From positions 2,464,636 to 2,528,635 of the forward strand of contig VWZS01000654.1 in NCBI GenBank assembly GCA_013397075.1: a stretch of 64,000 nt of DNA. Direction: 5' to 3'. How positions within the stretch are numbered: position 1 is the stretch's first letter; each line of letters opens with the position of its first letter. This DNA is from Rhabdornis inornatus (Eukaryota > Chordata > Aves > Passeriformes > Rhabdornithidae). The notes under the pieces were generated by a model. That model had not been told where the DNA came from, searched no databases, and worked only from the letters and a program-made list of their open reading frames with translations. This document shows, piece by piece, positions 49,851 through 60,770 of this stretch. The position numbers and the translations under genes were made by a program.

Positions 49851-50589
49851 TCTTGGAGATAGTACTCTGATTTGTTGCTCTAGCCCACAGCAACTTTCCT
49901 GGTAATGTAAATTTTTCAAGTACAAAAATGCACCCATGATTAGTTCATTGCAGACTCAGGACAGCAATGGGCATAAGAGCCTGTACATATAATATAGTTG
50001 TATGCTGTTTCATACTTCTCCTATGTTTTTCATATTTCAAATGATGCCTCTGCCAGCAACAAACTCAAAATCTACAAAGAGAAAAGTGAGATTGCCTTCT
50101 TACTGTTTCATTATCTGCATTTAAAAAAAGAGAAAGGTTTCATTAGAATTTTGTTTTCAGTCAAGGAGAGCTGAATGTGTCTCTCTCTTCCTTGGTACGC
50201 CAGAACTAATGCAGCTTAGTTAGAAAAAGAAGATATTTTGTCCACTTAGTATCCTTTAATCTCAATGTGGGGAATAACTTTGCTAAGTAAGAAAGTGCCA
50301 TTATTATATATCTTCTTGTCTGACCTTGCTTGCGTTTTAAGCATGCTAGAGTCGAGAAATGCGTTTCAGCTTGCTCATGTCTCATTGTGATAACAGGGCT
50401 AGGTTTCACTTTGAAAGGGAAGGATAATCTGTTTACTTGCTACCTTTATTGTGTATTTTCACCATGGTTGCAGTGAAAAAAGAGGGAACATTGAAGAGGT
50501 GTATATGACTGATATGGTAGAAATGATGGAGGTATGCAGTGCTTCATTTGAGCCAATGCTAAAAAGGCAAATGTCAGCCATCACCAGGT
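49851..50589. other. Intergenic DNA, nothing recognised
   Basis: No gene or repeat recognised between two CR1 remnants. Confidence 0.4.
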
Positions 50590-51380
50590 ACTTAAATTAA
50601 TTTTAATGACAATATAGAGGTGCAGAGCCAGATAGAGCAGAGAAACATTAAAGGCATTTAGAGAAGTTAGATGGATTCAATTTGTTCAGACCTGCTGAAG
50701 TTCACTCTAAAGTCATTAAAGAACTTAACCATTAAAAACTGCCTGCAAGGATTTCTGTAAGTGAAGGGATCCCAGCAGACTGCAGAGAGCAAAATTTAAA
50801 ATCAACAAGATTAAATTCAATACAGGTAATCATGGAGAATGACTATTAGGAAGAGGAAATCAAATGCACAAACCTAAAAATGATGAGTAACCCAGCTGAA
50901 GAGAAGCAGAAAAAGGATTTAGGGGTGCAATAAATCAGAAACCAATCCAACAAGTTATCATGTCAAAGACGTTGAGGCACAGTGCAATGTTTTTTTCTGC
51001 AAGTACAAGTTGTGTTGTGAATTATTAGAAGAGGAAATTGTAAGATAGAGTTGGGGTTTTTTCCCATCTACTAAGCACTTAGCTAAGCTAAACCTTACTA
51101 AAATGCTGCATACAGTTTGAGCATTATATTTAGGTAAAATGTAGACAAATTCTGATTGCTCTCAGAACTCTCTTCAAGAATAATTAAACAATTAGATAAC
51201 ATGACTTAAGAGGAAGATCTAAAGAAATTGGGTATGTTTAATCCAGAAAAAGAAAACATGAGATAAACTATAAAGACAGCATTCTGGTTCTAACAAGTGG
51301 CTATAAAATAGACAATGAGCAATTGTTCTCCACATTTCCTATGGTTGGAGGAGACAGAGAGAAGTAATCTGATTTATTAC
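50590..51380 (+). repeat. Ancient CR1-like LINE remnant
   Basis: Colinear weak matches to an old CR1: 'gaaaaaggatttaggggtgc' (about 50910), 'ttagataacatgacttaaga' (about 51192), 'aaattgggtatgtttaatcc' (about 51225), 'caattgttctccacatttcc' (about 51320) and a segment ending 'agagaagtaatctg'. It is very diverged. Left and right edges are uncertain. Confidence 0.6.
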
Positions 51381-54300
51381 AGTGAAGAAAAATGGGTTAT
51401 TTTTTTGAGAAAAGATTTTATTTGGGGCTTGGAGACAGCTTTCTGTGCGGAAATAATGAAAAATCTAGATTAAGGGAGGCAAACCAAGCTCAGACCGGAG
51501 GCTTAAGGTTTGCTACCAGAGAGCTAGGTCCTAGCAACAAGGCGAATTTGTACTCTAAAAGCAGAATTTTTGGAGGCTCTTGACTGTAAATCAAAGAAGG
51601 TCATAACTCATTCATGCCCTCCCACAGACACGCCTGTAAAATGTGCAATTACTTATTCATGTGCCTGGCAATGCTGATGTTGAAAAGAGTGACTGAATAA
51701 GGAGTGACAAGCTGTGTGAAACATGAAGCCTAAAATTGAACAGTATTTTTATTGAACAGTGAATGGACAGCAAATGGAAGTGCAGACTGCAAGATGGCAT
51801 ATCTCTTTCAACATAAAATAGGGATATATTAACATCAGTAGTGCTTTTTTCTGCATTATAATTATGTTCTCATTTTGTTCAATTTGCTGTCTGCATAAGA
51901 CCCATGCCTGCCTATGAAAGCCACTAAGGATGAAATATTACTGTCAAGGAGGTTTATGTGATGAAAGAAGTCTGGGTTTATGGGGGAAAGAAGGGATCTA
52001 GGAGCAGAGGAGGAAGAAACAACTATCTACTCAAGTTAACTGGGTTTGGTACTAACAGAACAGCAGGTGTTGGAGAAGGTAATTCAGGCATGAAGTTTAC
52101 AGTATTGTGAAATATTCTATAAGGATGGATAATTGTATTAGAAAAACACCTCTGATGCTCAATGGGGAGCAGCTCCCTGCCTGAAGAGTCTTCAGAAGTG
52201 TGAAATACAATGTTTAAATACATCTAATAAACAATAAATACCAGTCAGCTCAAACACTGATTTGCTTGAGGAAGACTGACATCCCTGTGAGTCAGGTATG
52301 CAGATCTAATGTGCAGAATGGATTTACTTACTGCTTGAAGAATTGGCAAAGTTTATGGAACCTTGCCTATATGTTCAAAAGGAAATTGCCTTCAGAAATG
52401 ACTGGTTTATATGTTCTATAAATATGTTTATGCATACAAGTATGCTTTCTTTGATAAGTAGACTTCATTAAAAACTATTGTAAAGAGCAGGGAATAAAGG
52501 TGCGTCACTTAACATCTCATTACATTAAAGAAAGTAATTAAACATCCAAGTTACTCATTTAAAGAAAAGTACATTGCCCATTATCTTCATGCATTGCAGA
52601 ACACAGTGCCTTCTTGAACCAAATAATTTTATCAGTGAATTCATGAAATAATTTATGCTGCTAAAGGAAATAATGTGTATGAAATAAAGTGGTTTTTTTA
52701 TTTCTCTTTTTGCTCTTCTAAGAGTTGTATTGACACATTTCTTCAGAGGAAGAAAGTTCACAGATTATTTCTTACTTAATAGGATGAGAAAAACTACAAA
52801 GGAGGTTTTTAAACAGGCCAGTGTGTCTGTATGTCCCAAAGCCTATCTATCAACATCTACGTGCTTGAATGCCCATGCAAACAGAAAGGATGACCAGTAA
52901 ATCTAAGGTCAGCATGACTGATCTCTTTCCTGAATGATTAGTTTAAGCTGAGGAGCAGAATGATTCTTCAGTTTCATTACATTCTTTTCCATCTGCTATA
53001 ACCTAAGTAAAGGTAACTGGTGGCAGGCTGTACATAAACACATGGAATAAGCCAGAAGGCATTTGTGTTAATTCAGCTCTCTTTGTCATGTTAATTCTTT
53101 GATGCCTCAAGTGACTGTTCTTCCAGAATATCTGCAAGGTGATGTGTAGTGTTTATGAATATCTGAAGAAGGTTTCTTGCTCATTGTAATTATGCTGCTG
53201 CTAAATAGCTGAGAGAAGCAGATCAGTTTGCTGTATCATTACTGTTCTGTCCCGATGTCTTGCAAAGGCCATCAGGGTCTGTTGAACACTGACAGCATTT
53301 AGGGTAGTTTAAGACACGGAACATAGTTCTTCTTGTTAGAATTAAAATTCTAGAGGAAATGGATATGCAAGATGCAATCTCCCTGTGAAACTCCAAAATA
53401 AAAAATATCCCAATTTTTGTTTATTAATTTCTATAGTTTTTGTTTATCCTTTACTTGAGGGCAGTATGGATCAATATAATGAAACCAGGACAAAGCTTAA
53501 GAGAACTATGTAATTCTGTTTATCTGTATTTTTAGAATTAATTCTCCAGCATAGCAGGTGAGTGTCTTCTGCATTGAAAACAAGGTGCCAGAGAAACTTA
53601 GGGCTGATTCATCTGACTGATATTTTTGAATACTGTTGAACTACTTGTTCACAAGCCCAGTAATTGTAAATTAGTGAAGCAGGTGAGATGGCTTTTGTGA
53701 TGAAGTTGCAGTGGTGGTTTTCTTCTGAAATTGATCTTTAATAAAGCTCAAGTGAACCACATCTCAAGAGTGTTTTCACCAAGGACATCTGCAGTAGAGT
53801 TGCCTTAGATCCTTGATGGCCTCCTTCATGCTGAAATGCTTGTTTTGGCCAGGTGTAAGGATTGTGCTGGCTACAACACAGATCTTTAAAGAAGCAGATA
53901 AGGGAAGTAGGTTGGCTTTCTAATAGTGATTACATAGCATAAACTCCTAAATTTAATGATGTGCCTTGACGATATGGTGCTTTGAAATTGTTTGTACAGG
54001 TACTAGATATGAAACCTGGAATAGTCTCTAATAGAGCAAAATGCAGAGTGAAGAACATTTTGCCTAGATTGACATCTACACTTGCAAAATTGGTTTCTCT
54101 CTTGAAAGGAAGCCTAGTCTCACTTTCTCTAAAGTTAGGCAAGGTGAGTCTGGCTCAGAAAGTGCTAGCATGACCTGTTGGAGTACAAAGATTAAATTCA
54201 AGTTAGATAAGGCAGACATGAAGCAGAAAAGGTGAGAAAGGCAGCATTTGGCCAGGCTGAGGGGGAAGCAAATAACCACTGTGTGGGAAAAAGATGCATC

Positions 54301-54771
54301 TACTTTTTCTAGCTCAGATCACTGCTCCAACTGCAGTCCTCCATGATCTGATGACACAACAGCCACCACCAAAGAGGCTTTTTCGTACCTTTTTCTGGAG
54401 TAAAAACATACCTGCTTCATAATGCAGCATGTGAAAAATTCTACCTCCACATTTCTTTTTTCTCTTAACAGAAAACAGCAACACAGCTCTGCATAATTCA
54501 GCTCTTTCCCATTTCAGAGACCACAGCCACAGTCTCAAACTTAGAGTATCTTAGGAAGACTGATAGCATATGCTCTTACACTCAGGCACAAGCCCCTGCT
54601 CACACAAGGGCTATTTATTTTTCTCAAGTCTCTCCAGGGGCTATTGGGGTTTTCATTGATGGATGTTGTAGACCAGAAAAGAAGTTCCAAAAAAGATTAT
54701 GACCAGCCCTCAAATGATGATCAATACACATACATGGGCTATACTGTTTTATAGAAACACAGAACTGGGGT
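51381..54771. other. Intergenic DNA, nothing recognised
   Basis: AT-rich unique-looking DNA. No exon, RNA gene or named repeat was recognised. Confidence 0.4.
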
Positions 54772-54825
54772 AATCAAATCAAATCAAATCAAATCAAATC
54801 AAATCAAATCAAATCAAATCAAATC
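54772..54825. repeat. (AAATC)n pentanucleotide microsatellite
   Basis: Ten perfect AAATC units (54776-54825) preceded by a partial unit. It is followed 14 bases later by the palindrome TGACGTCA at 54840-54847. Confidence 0.97.
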
Positions 54826-54839
54826 CAGTCCTTTGTAAC

Positions 54840-54847
54840 TGACGTCA
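54840..54847. promoter_or_regulatory. Full consensus CRE motif (TGACGTCA)
   Basis: An exact eight-base cAMP response element. No promoter is recognised near it, so function is doubtful. Confidence 0.2.
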
Positions 54848-56510
54848 ACCATGTAACTTGTGTTAAACACACAAGATCCCAGATCCCACAACACCCCTTT
54901 GGTCCACAGTGTTTCTCTGCCACACTGCAAATATCCTTTAGTAGACAAGAAAAAAAATCAGTATGTCCAGGATGATTCACCAGAGCAGGAACAGTTTGTC
55001 AGTGTATACCTGATACAAATCAGTAAGCATGTTCACCATGGTCCATGGGATTTTGGAGCTAGAGCCCCAGTAATATTTATGCTTTCAAATGATGATGATA
55101 AAGATCTCATGCACAACATTGCCTGGTTTATCACAAATATGACTAAACTCAAGTCCATCCTGTCCAATTATAGTTATGGCTGAAGCTGTAGGAAAGGTGA
55201 AAAGTTATTTTATTTGATGACTTGCTAATTAACCAAGCTGACAGATATGTATCACAGGGAAGAGGGTGTCTGACTGGCAATTTATCCAAGACAAATAGAA
55301 ATGTTTCTCACTCTTGTTTTTCTTTTTTATTTTTCTTTTCATAGCTTCTGATATAAATAAGTTTTATAGCCAGAACAACAGCTAAACAATGGAGTTTGCA
55401 GTACATAGTGAATAAAAGTTTATACAATGTCTTCACTATGTTCTAATGATTCATGTAGGTGTTAATGATGAGCGAGAAACGACTCAAGATCACTAGGTCT
55501 CTGGGTTCATGTATTTCATGTTCTGTTTCCCAGACTGTCAGGGAGAGTGTGATCATGCACTGCAATCACCACTGCTCATTACACTGAGTGTCACTGCTTC
55601 TCATTATACTGTATAATGGGCACTAGTGTAATCTCATTGTGTCCCCCACACAGATACTTGTTGCTTTCTGTTGCTTGAAGCATCATTGACTGTTTCAGGT
55701 CATCCCACAGTTTCCTGAAATTGGCTGATCTCATCTGTTACTCCTGAGCACACAAAGCTTGGGGAAGTACACACCAGAGTTAAGACAAAACTGTGAAGGA
55801 TTCAGTTTGAAATTAATTTCTTTAAACTAGGGTGTGGTCATGTGGATGTCTATATGTTAGTTGTGGGTCTCTAGGCTATAATTACAGCTTTCAGCTGACT
55901 GCATTTCAGCACCTCAGTGTTATGTGACATCCTTGAGGCTGCCCAAAACCTCTGCTCAGGGCTGGCAGATGTGACAATGGTCATACACCAAACCTGTGCC
56001 CTTTGGGAGTTGCACCTTCAAGTAGCAACCCTAAACCACCTCAAATAATACTAGAAACAGGTATACATAATAATACAGAATAATACACAAACATCTTCCT
56101 AGGCAGATGAGTCCTATTCATTAAAGTCAAGGGATAGAATGATTCACTTCATCTTAAAACAGCCACATAGAGGTTGGTCGTTCAGGAAGCTCTACTGACA
56201 GCATTGACTAGGACTTCAGCTCAGCTTTTGGAAGACAGTTCACTGCCTTTGAGTATCTAAGTTATGCTGGCTTGGTACCAGCAACAAGTCCAGAACAGTA
56301 CAGCTTTTCCACAGGTTCTGTGTTGCATTAGCAGATCCCACACAGGCACCTTGAATACCATGTGTTATCAGCAACAGCACTAGAGCTTCATGTTTATACA
56401 AAAAACATTACCCATGGATGCCCAAATACTATAAGGGAAGCTTACTTTGTGTGCAGAGATGCACTGCAGTGTCTAAGAGTGAAAGCCAGCCTTTAATGGC
56501 TCTCCTCAGA
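54848..56510. other. Intergenic DNA, nothing recognised
   Basis: A 107-codon plus-strand frame at 54860-55183 has no recognisable domain, and no splice signals support it. Confidence 0.4.
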
Positions 56511-57135
56511 TGTGGTGGGTTGACCCTGACTGGACACCAGGTGCCCACCAAAGCCACTCTGTCACTGCCCTCCTCAACTGGGCAAGGGAGAGGAAAGAGA
56601 GTGGGGGGCTTCTGGGCCTCCCAGATAAGAGCAAGGAGAAAGAACTCACACGTTATTGGCATAGACAATACAGACCTGAAGTGGAGAAATTAGTTTAATT
56701 TATTGCCAGTCAAATCAGAGCAGGATAATGAGGAATAAAACCAAATCATAAAGTCACTTTCCCCTCACCTCTCCCTCCTTCCTGGTCTCAATTTCTCCCC
56801 CAGTTTCTCCACCTCCTCCCTGACAGTGGTGCAGGGGGATGGGGAAGATGATTGCAGTCAGTTCATCACACATTGTCTGTGCTGCTCCTTCCTCCTCAGG
56901 AGAAGCACTCAGCACTCATCGCTCTGATGGGAGACAGTCGTCCACTCATGTCTTCAATGTGAGTCCTTCCCACGGCCTGCAGTCCTTCATGAACTGCTCC
57001 AGTTTGGGATGCAGCCCTTCAGGAACAGGCTGCTCCAAGATGGGTCCCCAGTGGGGTCACAAGTTCTACCAGCAAACCTGCTCCACTGTGAGCTCCTCTT
57101 TCCACGGGCCTGGGAGACTGCTTCCTTAGACTCTT
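56511..57135. mobile_element. Endogenous retrovirus LTR (solo), family A copy 2
   Basis: Begins TGTGGTGGGTTGACCCTGAC at 56511 and is colinear with the LTR at 36254-36905. It also contains repeated 'ctgctcca' and 'agtccttc' blocks in its right half, typical of this LTR. No internal viral sequence flanks it. Plus-strand frames at 56418-57129 are products of this element. The right edge is approximate and orientation was not settled. Confidence 0.7.
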
Positions 57136-59034
57136 CGGCATCTTCAAAATCCACACTGTTGCAGAGGTTTCAAAGGCATTTAGTACTTAGAATTCAAAAC
57201 AGCAGGACCTGCTGTGAACTCATAATAAGACTCAGAGCTATGAAATTATCCCACTTATTTAATTTATATTATCTAAGAAGGAATGCTAGCTCCTTTGCTG
57301 GCATAAATTGTTGCAGCTTAATTGACTTATATACAGCTGGTGGTTTTTAGTTTGCAGTGCTTAGGATTAGAGAATGCATGTCTCAGTTCTAGACAACTTG
57401 AACCAACAGAAATTAAGCAATAACCTTAAATGTCTACTGATTTTTTTTGTGGGAGCTGGAGCAAGGACTTAACTCTTGGACTTGGCAAGATCAAATCTGA
57501 AATGAAATTTAGGTGAAACTGAAATAAAATGTCTATATTGAAACCCTTTTCTATTCTAGGTCTCAATTCTATGCTAAACTGTGCCAAAATCTTTCATTTA
57601 AGTAATGAATGTGTTGAGGAAACTGAACATGTGAATGGACTTGGGCAACCACTCACTGAGATCACTATCATAACTAAGCACCAAAAAGTAACCAGGTGTT
57701 GTGTGCTCTGGACTCCATTAAGGAGAGCTGCAGATGCTTCTCAGCCCCAGCATTTAATTAGTTATGAGATCATTAAATGAATGTAACTCACAGAAATGTT
57801 CTGTGTTGAATCATGCATGATCAGCTGGCAGTAGGATGCACAGAGAGTGATGTTAGGCCCCATAGGAGAAAATTAGCAAGTTACTAATGCTAAAGTTTAA
57901 AATAGAGGTTGATCTGAGCTTTGGGAAAAAATGTACCTTGTGCAGAACTTTTCTAAACTTGAGGTACACTAAGGCATAGATGTTTCCTAACAGCTCATTA
58001 AACTGAAGTATATCTGTTGCCTCTTTTTGAATCTGCACATCTACAGAAAATTGTATTAATCAGCTTTCATAATTGACAAGTGAACATGATTTTCATAAGC
58101 TGTCTTTCGAATTAAATATGAAAGGAATTGGCCTGGCTTTTAAAAAAACAGAATTCAATAAGAGTTTTTTCCCCATAGGTTACTTTTAATCAGGCCTCAA
58201 GTTATGAGTAATACTGGATGGCTAATTCTTTGCTTCTATACTTCCATCAAAGTTAGACACTGTCAACTTACACAAGTGCAGCTCTGACAGCAGTCAGATG
58301 TTCCAAAAATTATTTCTAAATGGTGGGTCTTTTATTCATGTGCATGTCCTTTTCCTTTTTATGACATAAGTACTGGGTTTGTTCATCTTCATTTTTAGGC
58401 AAAATGGGATGAGGGAAGACAGGGCCTGCATAATTTCTAGTGTGAAATCCACCAGGCCTTGCCAACTCAAATTCATTATTTAATGTGTCCTTTCTGCATT
58501 CTAGCCAAATTCTTATCTTGTTGAAATTCACATGGATTGTTAGCAAGCTTTTTCTCTCCAAATGAAAATTTAAGAGACTATTGAATACTTCAGCCTTCTC
58601 TGCATCATCTGCTATATGATCTGCAAATAATATTGAGTCTTGCTAGACCTGTGCTCTCCTTTGTTTTTGCATTTCAAACATATTTGTTGGAAGCTTTCTA
58701 AAAATTTCTTTTATATGATATACTAAGTGAAACTATTTTTTTCCAGCTTTTTTTTTTAATTCAGATAAGCTTATGTCATTCTTTATCCCTTGTCATCATT
58801 GTGCTCTGCAGATCCACTTGGTATGAATCTCTACTGAAATTTCAAGATCCTAAAGACCTCTAATGCAATTATAACAATCTCTATATTTTCCTTCTTCAAC
58901 AGGGTGGTTTGCTGTGGTACATCTATCTCAGTAAATCTTGCATTTCATATTACTCTTGGATGATCCCCAAGAATTGTACCTCATAGCTCCCAGAGTCTGA
59001 CACACACTGAGATTTTGTTGATTGACAGCAGTAG
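57136..59034. other. Intergenic DNA, nothing recognised
   Basis: AT-rich with no named repeat or exon recognised. Confidence 0.4.
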
Positions 59035-59453
59035 AAGAATCCCAAAATCATTCTCATTGGGAGGGGCCCAGACATCACTCGTCCAGCCCCTGCCTAAAGA
59101 AAGGTCAGCTAAGAGGTCAGATCAAGTTATTTTAGTTACTTAGGTTTTTTTCCAGCTGGACCCTGAAAAACTTACAAGGATTAAAATTCCACAGCCTTTA
59201 CGGACCAGCTTTTCCACTACCTGTCTGTCTAGATGTTGAAAAAGTTCTTATATCCAAGAACCTTTCTTCTTACAGTTTGTGACCATCGTTAGTGTCCTCA
59301 TGCCACATACAACCATCATGAACTTGGCTCCATCTTCTTGAAAAGCTACCCACAGGTTCTGGAAGGCTGCCATAAGGTCCCTCTGAAGCAGTTTTTTCTC
59401 CACTCTGAGCAAGTCCCGCTTCCTCAGTGTCTCCTCACAGGCCAGGTGCCCCA
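59035..59453 (-). repeat. CR1 LINE 3' part, minus strand
   Basis: Reverse-complement CR1: a tail near 59036 ('aatcccaaaatcattctcat'), a diverged middle, then 'ggctgccataaggtccctct' (about 59365) and 'tcctcacaggccaggtgccc' (about 59431). It abuts a plus-strand CR1 at 59454, so the two 5'-truncated copies lie head to head. Confidence 0.75.
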
Positions 59454-59570
59454 TCTACTCTGCTCTCATGAGACCCCACCTGGATACTGCATCCAGCTCT
59501 GGGGTCCTCAGCACAGGAAGGACATCAACCTGTTCGAGCAAGTTCAGAGGGGCACCAAGTTGGTTAGAGG
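59454..59570 (+). repeat. CR1 LINE, left piece of a copy split by an LTR
   Basis: CR1 ORF2 C-terminal region on the plus strand: 'ctctgctctcatgagacccc', 'catccagctctggggtcctc' and 'aggacatcaacctgttcgag'. It stops exactly where the LTR's terminal TGATGCCTT begins and resumes at 60014. Confidence 0.9.
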
Positions 59571-60013
59571 TGATGCCTTAGGATTTTGGCTTTTATATTT
59601 TTTAAATCCTGTACTGCACTAGTGTATAACTCTTAACTCCACATAGAGTATTAGTTAACTGTCTTCACATTTTGGTCAGACAAAACAATCCCTCTAAGCC
59701 TGAAATTCAAGGAAACTCTGCTGCCTCAGGCCCCAAAAAGCATAAACAAAAGTGCTTTGCGGGGGGGGGGAGCAAACTGGGGGTATATGACTTTACTACC
59801 TGAAGCTCTAATTGGAGGATTAACCCCTGATATGTAAATGGACCAAATTTTTATCTGCTTGAAAAACTTGTGACCATCGTCCATTTTGGGTGTAGCCCCT
59901 CTCGGAGGCTTTTGACTGCCAAGGTGTACCTACTGAAGGCCTTTAATAAATACCTACATTTATTCTCTTAATCTTGTCTAGATTCTGTTCTAGGCAGCCA
60001 CTCCAAGGCATCA
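59571..60013 (+). mobile_element. Solo LTR of an endogenous retrovirus inserted in CR1 (family C, 443 bp)
   Basis: The ends are exact inverted repeats, TGATGCCTT (59571-59579) and AAGGCATCA (60005-60013), with the TG...CA termini of retroviral LTRs. AATAAA at 59945-59950 lies near the 3' end, as expected for an LTR read on the plus strand. Flanking four bases are GAGG on the left and GAAG on the right, a possible target duplication with one mismatch. The CR1 on both sides is colinear, so the boundaries are well supported. There is a G-run at 59761-59770. No viral genes remain. Confidence 0.85.
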
Positions 60014-60388
60014 GAAGAATGGAACACCTCTCCAGTGAGGATAGGCTGAGAGAACTGGGACTGTTCAGCCTGGAGAAGAGAAGGTTTTGGGGTGACCTGA
60101 CTGTGGCCTTCCAGTGCCTGAAGGAAGCCTACAAGAAAGACGGAGAGAGACAGATATTACAAGGAAGTTCTTTACTGTGTGGGTGGTGAGTCACAATTAC
60201 AGGTTGCTCAGATAGATATCCTGTCAATATCCTATCTCTGAAAGTGTTCAAGGCCAGGTTTGATGTGGCTCTGAGCAACCTGATTTAGTGGAAGGTGTCC
60301 CTACCCAAAGCAGGGGAGTTGGAATGAGATGATTCTTTAAAGTCTCTTCCAACCCAGGACATTCTAGGGCTCTATGATTCTATGATCT
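60014..60388 (+). repeat. CR1 LINE 3' end, right piece of the split copy
   Basis: Continues the CR1 from 59570: 'gaatggaacacctctccagt', 'gataggctgagagaactggg', 'cagcctggagaagagaaggt', 'gttcaaggccaggtttgatg', 'gagcaacctgatttagtgga', and the terminal 'ctctatgattctatgat'. The complete 3' tail is present. Confidence 0.95.
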
Positions 60389-60514
60389 CCTGAAAATTTT
60401 GGTTCTATGATGGACTTGAATCACTTTATCTATCTCTCTGTTTAGATACCCGACAGCTACCCTGAACAACTTTTCTCCTCAGTGCTGTCTCCCATGGAAG
60501 CCCACCTCCAACCT
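60389..60514. other. Short spacer between CR1 copies
   Basis: No feature recognised. Confidence 0.4.
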
Positions 60515-60770
60515 TCCTGAGCAGCCTGAGGTCTGCTGGCCAGAAATCCTGGCTGTGTGCTCTGCTCCTTGCTTTTCTCAGTCCCCTCAAATCCTTGAAG
60601 ACCACTGTTTCATTGGCACTACAGCCAAGATTGTCACCAGTTCTTCCTTGATAGTGAACAGCAGATCCAGGTGTTTGTCATCTCTTCCAGAGACATGGAA
60701 TCCTGCAGCAATCTTCTGGATTGCTTGAATCCGTTGTATTGCTTTTCTAGCTGATGTAAAGAAATTAAAG
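60515..60770 (-). repeat. CR1 LINE fragment (endonuclease end), minus strand
   Basis: The minus-strand translation within 60587-60835 contains LDLLFTIKEELV, which resembles the LDLV.TN.E.LV motif near the end of the CR1 endonuclease domain. On the plus strand the corresponding segments are 'cactacagccaagattgtca' and 'cagcagatccaggtgtttgt'. The 82-codon frame is transposon debris. Confidence 0.7.
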
